Below are positions 58,675-64,000 of a stretch of DNA of 64,000 nucleotides, piece after piece. The stretch comes from Adineta vaga (taxonomy: Eukaryota; Rotifera). The stretch covers positions 2,790,001-2,854,000 of the forward strand of contig CP075494.1 of the NCBI GenBank assembly GCA_021613535.1, written 5' to 3'. The translations under genes were made by a program, and so were the position numbers. Position 1 is the first letter of the stretch; each line of letters starts with the position of its first letter. The notes beneath the pieces were generated by a model. The model was not told where the DNA came from and made no database searches. It was given only the letters and a program-made list of their open reading frames with translations.

Positions 58675-59118
58675 GAGGGTGTGGGTGAGATTGATGAGTA
58701 TATAAGTACATTTTTGTACAATCAAATGAAGATTTCGGTGCAAAAAGAATTGTACTATTTCTATGGGACGACTAAAAAGAGAGAGAATGTTGAAAGCGTT
58801 TTCTGCTCTATGCAGTTTCCTTGTATAATAAAAAGATACAGTACGAAATGAAGTGACTGAAGATACGAGCAAGAAGGAATAGTTCAATCGGATGCTTCAG
58901 GTGAATACACATAATTTGGCTTCCTAGTGGAGAGTGAGAGAGCATATGAGTGTGTACTATTTCGACGTCCATACCCATATTTACATCCTCAAGATCGTGA
59001 TAAAATAGATTGATCAAGAACACTTTTATATTTTAAAAATTATAAAAGACCTTCTACTCAGTTAACTCTTGTTTATTGCGAATGTCAACAAAAAAAATTA
59101 TTCTAAAAAATTGAATGT
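58675..59118. other. intergenic region beginning with a telomere-like tract
   Basis: GAGGGTGTGGGTGAG at about 58675-58689 directly abuts the end of the F-box relic. The remainder shows no gene. Confidence 0.4.
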
Positions 59119-59403
59119 TTACTGTATTCGAACCATTGTTTGAAAACATTGAGTAATACGACGTTGTCCTAAACAAGGATCACAGCAGAGTTGTTCAACA
59201 CAACGACATACTGGAACACATATTGGTGGTGATGGTGGAGGACAACACGGAGGAGGAGGAGGAGGACAACACGGAGTGATACTTTGACCAAAAATCATAT
59301 TAATTTTATTTGCTGTTGTTGATATTGTTATTGAAAGAAAACATATGCAGATGGGACTTATATAGTTTGATACATGTTTGGTTGTGGGTGTGGGTTTTTT
59401 CAA
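59119..59403 (-). CDS. possible cysteine/proline-rich secreted protein
   Basis: The frame ending at TGA 59119-59121 contains a hydrophobic stretch (I-C-I-C-F-L-S-I-T-I), then P-C-C-P-P-P-P-P-P-C-C-P-P-P-S-P-P and a Cys-rich tail (V-C-R-C-V-E-Q-L-C-C-D-P-C). The composition suits an extracellular or cuticle-type structural protein. Its N-terminal K-K-P-T-P-T-T-K is encoded by a telomere-like GGGTGTGGG tract (complement), so the true start may lie in an upstream exon before the acceptor-like TTTAG at about 59413. Low-complexity composition makes this uncertain. Confidence 0.35.
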   Translation of the reverse strand: MKKPTPTTKHVSNYISPICICFLSITISTTANKINMIFGQSITPCCPPPPPPCCPPPSPPICVPVCRCVEQLCCDPCLGQRRITQCFQTMVRIQ

Positions 59404-60551
59404 GATATTATCCTAAATTACATATAGATTGCGTAAGAATTAATTACTTACTAATGATGAATATAATGACGCAATATTATCTATGAATCATGAAAGAAAA
59501 TAAATCAAATGCTTATTATTTCGAAGGTCATGCTTTATTCTTATCAATTGATGTTCTTGCACAATAGAATGGTAAGAGAAAAAAAAATTTTACAAGTCGA
59601 TCATCGATATATTTATTCGTTTGTATTCATAAAAATAAAAATGAGGTTAAAATATTTGATTTTCGTTGATAATCTTTCGTTTGATCCATTACATTTCATT
59701 TCTGTACACTATGCAATACGTGCAAATAAAGATTCTACTGTTTTATTTGTATTTTTATCATCTAATATTCAAATTTATCAAGGAGAAAAGTGTAGACACC
59801 TGAACATTTGTAAGTGTTAGTAGGTGCTGTCCATATTTGACCTGAATTTTGCGCCCTTGTGGGCTATGAAATCTTTCTTTCTTCTGATAAAATAGAAACT
59901 TTCAAGATTCTGTCTTACGCCTTATTAGCATCTTGAACTGATGTCATCGACAAGTTTTCATTAGAGACAAAAGTCATTTCTTAAAAAACACTACATGATC
60001 TGTAAGAGGATCAGTCGAGAAGATAAATTATTAATACTGAAGATCTTTTGTAACTTCAATTCAATGATTTTACTGTTAAAATGACATTAGTATTTGACGA
60101 GAAAACTCAGAAAATTCCTAAAAAATGATAACCACTCCTTATCAATCTTCGCTATAATTCTACATGATGGCAAACTAAAATTCGTGACCAGATTTAGATC
60201 TTTCTAGGGTAACTTGAACAATATTGTACGTTGTTCCTTGCAATTCACTCATAGATATCGCAGAATTCTTCTATTGTTGTCCCATACACTGAGAATATTA
60301 ATTAGCAAACTGATATCGTCATGTGTGACTACAAAGACTTTATCACCATTGATGTGACAAATCTTAGATCTCTCAAAACGCTGAAGTATAGTCACAATTT
60401 AGTACTCAGTTCAATTCACAACAACAAATTGATCTTTATTTGTATATAACGAAGAGAAATATCAAAGAGCAGAATGTAACATTGTCCGTATGAGCAATAA
60501 TATTCACATCATCTATATCTTTCATCATAGTTAACTTATCTTTTGTCTTGA
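59404..60551. other. 1.1-kb intergenic region
   Basis: No supported gene. An open frame at 59509-59820 has no recognisable features and I do not trust it. Confidence 0.35.
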
Positions 60552-61253
60552 TCAATTCGTATAAGCAACAGCAGCAGATTGAAAATTTTCAGCTTCTTCA
60601 CGTCTTTTCTTTTGTATCTCATTTTTAACAAATTTGACCGAAAGAAATGTAAAAACACCAGTAATCAAGACCGATGCACCACCAGCAGAAAGTAGAGCAA
60701 TAGCTGCAATAACACTTGGCTGTTCCCATTGAGCAACCGATGGATTTCTAGTATCATACCAACATGAATATGTAGAGCCATTCTAAATAAGATAACAAAT
60801 TTCGATTGATATGCTATCTTTCCCCATGATACGGCCGGTTGCTATAGTATATTAAAAGATATAGATCGACCTTGCTCGTATCTATCATTTAAACAAATCT
60901 CATTCGGTATATCATCTTACTTTGAATTCTTGTGATCTTGTAAGTGCATTTGCATAGTCTCGATATCGATTATCTTCTTCTACTGTAGCGAATACAGTAT
61001 AGTTGTCTCCATGATGTGCTTCCCATAACCCACCATAACACGTATATCTACTGTTTCGTGTTGCACATTCATAGGTTTTGACTGAACTTGAGTTAACTAA
61101 ACACGTACTAATTGCATAGTTCACAACTTTGGGGTTTGTTTGCACGTATATAACAGTACCTATCGTGAAAAATATAATCACGGACGCTAAACCAAGTGAG
61201 GCAAGGACAATACAAACAATTGCCTTAGGATCTTTGATACAACATTGTCGCAT
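60552..61253 (-). CDS. two-transmembrane protein with a cysteine-containing ectodomain
   Basis: Exons 61253-60921 (111 codons) and 60782-60552 join in phase 0 (donor GTAAGA, acceptor ATTTAG) to give 187 residues. A short cytosolic start (M-R-Q-C-C-I-K-D-P-K) precedes TM1 (I-V-L-A-S-L-G-L-A-S-V-I-I-F). An extracellular domain of about 85 residues follows, with cysteines at S-T-C-L, Y-E-C-A, Y-T-C-Y and Y-S-C-W and possible N-glycosylation sites (N-S-S, N-Y-T, N-G-S). TM2 (V-I-A-A-I-A-L-L-S-A-G-G) and a charged tail (K-N-E-I-Q-K-K-R-R-E-E-A-E) complete it. The topology and size resemble calcium-activated potassium channel beta subunits, but I see no diagnostic motif and would not name it so. 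Confidence 0.7.
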
Positions 61254-62768
61254 CGAATAATGAAAGACTCTAGAATGAAAAATGATATTTTTCTAGCAAC
61301 TCATTCTTTTCGTCGCGAGAAAAAAACAAGTCGACGCGTTTGATGACGTTATATATAGGGGTATGATTCATATGAAGGGAAAACGTGTTGCGAAGGTAAA
61401 TGTACTAAGCAAACAGAAGTTAACAGGGCGCAAAATAAAGGACTGATTATTCAATTTAAAGTTATACTGACATACTATAGAGAAATTATTGCGATGCTAT
61501 GGCAATCGGTTGCAAACATTTTCCATTCCTTCTCATGCACAGCTAGAGATCGCACTTTTTCACAAACTTCTGATACACACCATTTCATCTATTCTGTTTT
61601 CTTTTATTTTTCTCCGTTCTCTTTCATCTTGTCCTTCGTTCTTTAAATCACTTGGTTGTGATGACAAAGGGCGATATGAGTCATCAACGTCAAGTACAAG
61701 CATTCTTGTAAAGAAATATAGCAAAATATACCAAACTCCTACTGACACATCAGAAAACTCAAAATGTTTTATTCACATCATTGACAGTCGCAATCCCAAC
61801 AAATGAATTAGACAAGAGTCATCTGGAAATGACATTGTTTCTACCCAACAACCACATTTCCAACATAAGAAAGAAATGAAGTCATTTAACATACAGCGGA
61901 GCGGCGTGAAACAATTTGCCATGACACGTGTTTCGATCTTGTTTAAGGATTTCATCAGATGGCATAATCTAAATGGATTGAAATATTCTGTATAGATTTA
62001 TCTTACTTTTTAGAGGGTATATTTATGGTTGAAAATTGTTTTCATCTCGTATTAGAGATGGTGATAAGTATTTTTACAAAACATTATTCTTTAGTTAAAA
62101 ACAAAATAATCATTTACAGGGTGAGGGTGTGGGTGTCAGACGGATGTAGTACTCACAACGATCTCTCTAGTAAAAGGTTATGTACAAGCCGGTATAGGGT
62201 GGATGTGGGTGTGGGTGTGAGTGAGTGTCTGCGTTTTTCTATTTACACACCCACATCCTCAATGATCGAACATACGTTGTTGATTATAAATTTGCTTAAA
62301 ACATCGATGCAGAAAATAACATTTCAGCTAAATAAAATTATCTTCACCCACACCCACACCCTGTTTACTAGTAGATAAAACAATAATCAAACAAATGAAC
62401 TTGTTGATGTTTCTATCAACAGTTCAAACACAATCATGGACAAATGTTTATACATGTTATATAAAAAGAATGAATAAATAAAATTTTCTTTATGCAAATA
62501 GTTGTGTAACATGATATTCCAATTCACATATTGCTTTCATCTAAACGTTTTATTGTTCTCGCTGATGTATAAAGAAAAGTGAATCTTTGGACGTATACAG
62601 AGTTTAATTGATCAAGATTAATTTATAAGAAGATGAAAACAAGAAAAAGAACTACAATTGCCTGTAATAAACTGTGATTATAAAATAAAAGTAAAAAAAT
62701 CATAAAGTGCGCTTTGGATTATACTCTTGATATCTGATTCTTATCGAACGATTACATTTAGAAAAAAA
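61254..62768. other. 1.5-kb intergenic region rich in telomere-like tracts
   Basis: No supported gene. It holds the densest group of G-rich tracts: 62119-62137 (GGGTGAGGGTGTGGGTGT), 62195-62260 (GATGTGGGTGTGGGTGTG...CACACCCACATCCTC) and 62344-62363 (CACCCACACCCACACCCTG). The outer pair and the inner pair are each inverted, giving a nested arrangement over about 245 bp. Confidence 0.55.
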
Positions 62769-64000
62769 ATGTCCGAACAAAAGGCAAATGGTAAATCGGT
62801 ACATATTTCTGCATCCAAAATATCTCCGGCAATTGAAAGTAAATATCGATTAGACTTTTTTTAGATTCATTCTCGATTCTTTAGATCCACAACGAGTGTC
62901 ATGTCGATTAGATTGGGCTGAATCATCTTGGATAAGATGGATACAAATACCATTGTTTCTATGGCTATCACCCATTCTCTCTCTGGCTAATAAACGTTCT
63001 CTTGTTGAAAATGATCTTAATGATCTTTCTCTCAATGATAAATGTGGAATTATATTAAACAGAGTAAATCAATATAATTCTAAATGGCCTGGTGCATGGA
63101 AAATATTTCGAGGAATATTCTATAAAGATTTTCTGACAAGTATCTTACTGGTTTTTCCACTCACAATGGCTCGTATATCACAACCATTACTTATTCGTCA
63201 GTTGACTATTTATATTAAAGATCAATCAGGATTACCTGTTTATTCTGGTTATTTATTTGCTATTGCTCTTTACATTGCTGTACTCGTACAAGCAACTTGT
63301 CAACAACAGATTATGTTTCGAAATGTACGTATAGGAACTCGAATTCGTAATGTATTCTCATCCGTTATCTATCAGCGCTTATTAAATATCAATACGGCAG
63401 CTCTTCATAAGACGACTGCTGCTCAGACGATTAATTTAGTATCAAATGATGCAAATAAATTTGCAGAATTAAGTATTTTTATTCATGCTTTAATAATGGT
63501 ACCTTTGGAAGTCTTTGCAACATTTGGTCTTTTATGGTGGAACATTGGTCTACCAACTTTATTCGGTTATGCAGTATTAATTTCAATAATACCAATACAG
63601 GCCATGTTCAGTCGACTGTTCGGTAAATATAGAAAAGGTACAATGTCATACACGGATAAACGTGTTCAAACGATCAATGAACTTGTTAATGGATGTCAAA
63701 TTATAAAAATGTACAATTGGGAAAAAGCTATGGAGCAACGAGTATGCGAAACACGTCGATTGGAACTTTCAAATATTCGAAAAGCGAGTAGTTTGAGGGC
63801 TCTTAATGTTGCTATATCTTTTGTAACAATACCTTTAGTTTCTCTTGCTACATTTGGAGGTAGTTGGCTTATCAAACGTACTTTACTACCAGAGAATATT
63901 TTTTCAACATTAGCTTTCTTTTCAATGGTTCGAGTTCCATTAACAATTACAATGCCATATTTCATTGAAAAATTTAGTGAAGCTCGAATTTCTGCAAGAA
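62769..64000 (+). CDS. ABCC-type (MRP-like) ABC transporter, N-terminal part, runs off the window
   Basis: Exon 1 (62769-62838) encodes a short hydrophilic start (M-S-E-Q-K-A-N-G-K-S). A 46-bp intron (GTAAAT...CTTTAG) follows. Exon 2 from 62885 stays open to the window end, giving about 395 residues so far. After N-P-Q-R-V-S-C comes W-I-Q-I-P-L-F-L-W-L-S-P-I-L, A-N-K-R-S-L-V-E-N-D-L, the usual N-terminal signature of ABCC4-like proteins (elbow helix, then the K-R/L-E-E-D-D-L box). Transmembrane domain 1 follows, with the conserved S-N-D-A-N-K-F loop and I-N-E-L-V-N-G-C-Q-I-I-K-M-Y-N-W-E coupling segment. The nucleotide-binding domains lie beyond 64000. The family exports organic anions and conjugates across membranes. 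Confidence 0.85.

Noticed and set aside
59509-59820. 103-codon open frame
   Set aside because: It reads as random hydrophobic/basic sequence with no motif, and the region has no convincing gene structure around it.
63696-63965. Minus-strand 89-codon open frame
   Set aside because: It is a shadow of the ABCC transporter exon, which is clearly coding on the plus strand.

Overview
The window looks like nuclear DNA of a bdelloid rotifer (Adineta/Rotaria-like). The reasons are a very AT-rich background, compact genes with GT-AG introns of about 45-60 bp, clusters of small divergent rhodopsin-like GPCRs, F-box/LRR fragments, a long membrane gene ending in FG-GAP repeats, and scattered TGTGGG-like G-rich tracts. 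The taxon is inferred; there is no rRNA or barcode gene. There are no operons, tRNAs, rRNAs or CRISPR arrays.

Layout. 0.7-3.7 kb: two tandem two-exon GPCR paralogs (minus). 4.2-9.1 kb: a decayed LRR-like fragment, then an F-box/LRR gene whose repeats are each carried by an 84-nt exon. 9.8-11.2 kb: a zinc-knuckle/macro/PARP fusion gene. 12.0-12.3 kb: a small secreted cysteine-rich peptide. 13.9-20.0 kb (minus): a 12-exon gene of three repeated membrane modules plus a C-terminal FG-GAP domain. All splice phases agree, but there are two in-frame stops. 22.5-47.1 kb: an array of related single-exon GPCR units (two full copies and one 3' remnant) invaded by three DNA transposons. 49.3-50.3 kb: a VC0807-family-like membrane protein. 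51.5-52.0 kb: a 567-bp TA-flanked MITE. 52.1-53.6 kb (minus): a secreted flavin amine oxidase. 55 kb: another GPCR. 56-59 kb: small or decayed genes. 60.6-61.3 kb (minus): a two-TM cysteine-rich protein. 62.8 kb to the end: the start of an ABCC transporter.

The most notable object is a 13,360-bp Mutator-like element (24084-37443). It has exactly matching 9-bp target duplications and 1,564-bp collinear terminal inverted repeats. Its arms continue inward as arrays of about 160-bp degenerate repeats. It carries one 11-exon gene predicted to encode a 1,292-aa fusion of a MULE-type DDE transposase and a ubiquitin-hydrolase-like cysteine peptidase. It sits inside a PIF1-like helicase reading frame. 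A related internally deleted element (40112-43871, 9-bp TSD) and a decayed piggyBac element (44081-46845, TTAA TSD) lie just downstream. Both have paralogous empty sites inside this same window, so their boundaries can be read directly.

A second candidate novelty is the three-module/FG-GAP protein, whose repeated ectodomain I cannot match to a named domain. A third is a family of short G-rich inverted-repeat tracts resembling telomere repeats, found at about nine intergenic or intronic sites. All gene models were built by eye from reading frames, splice signals and phase. None is backed by transcripts.
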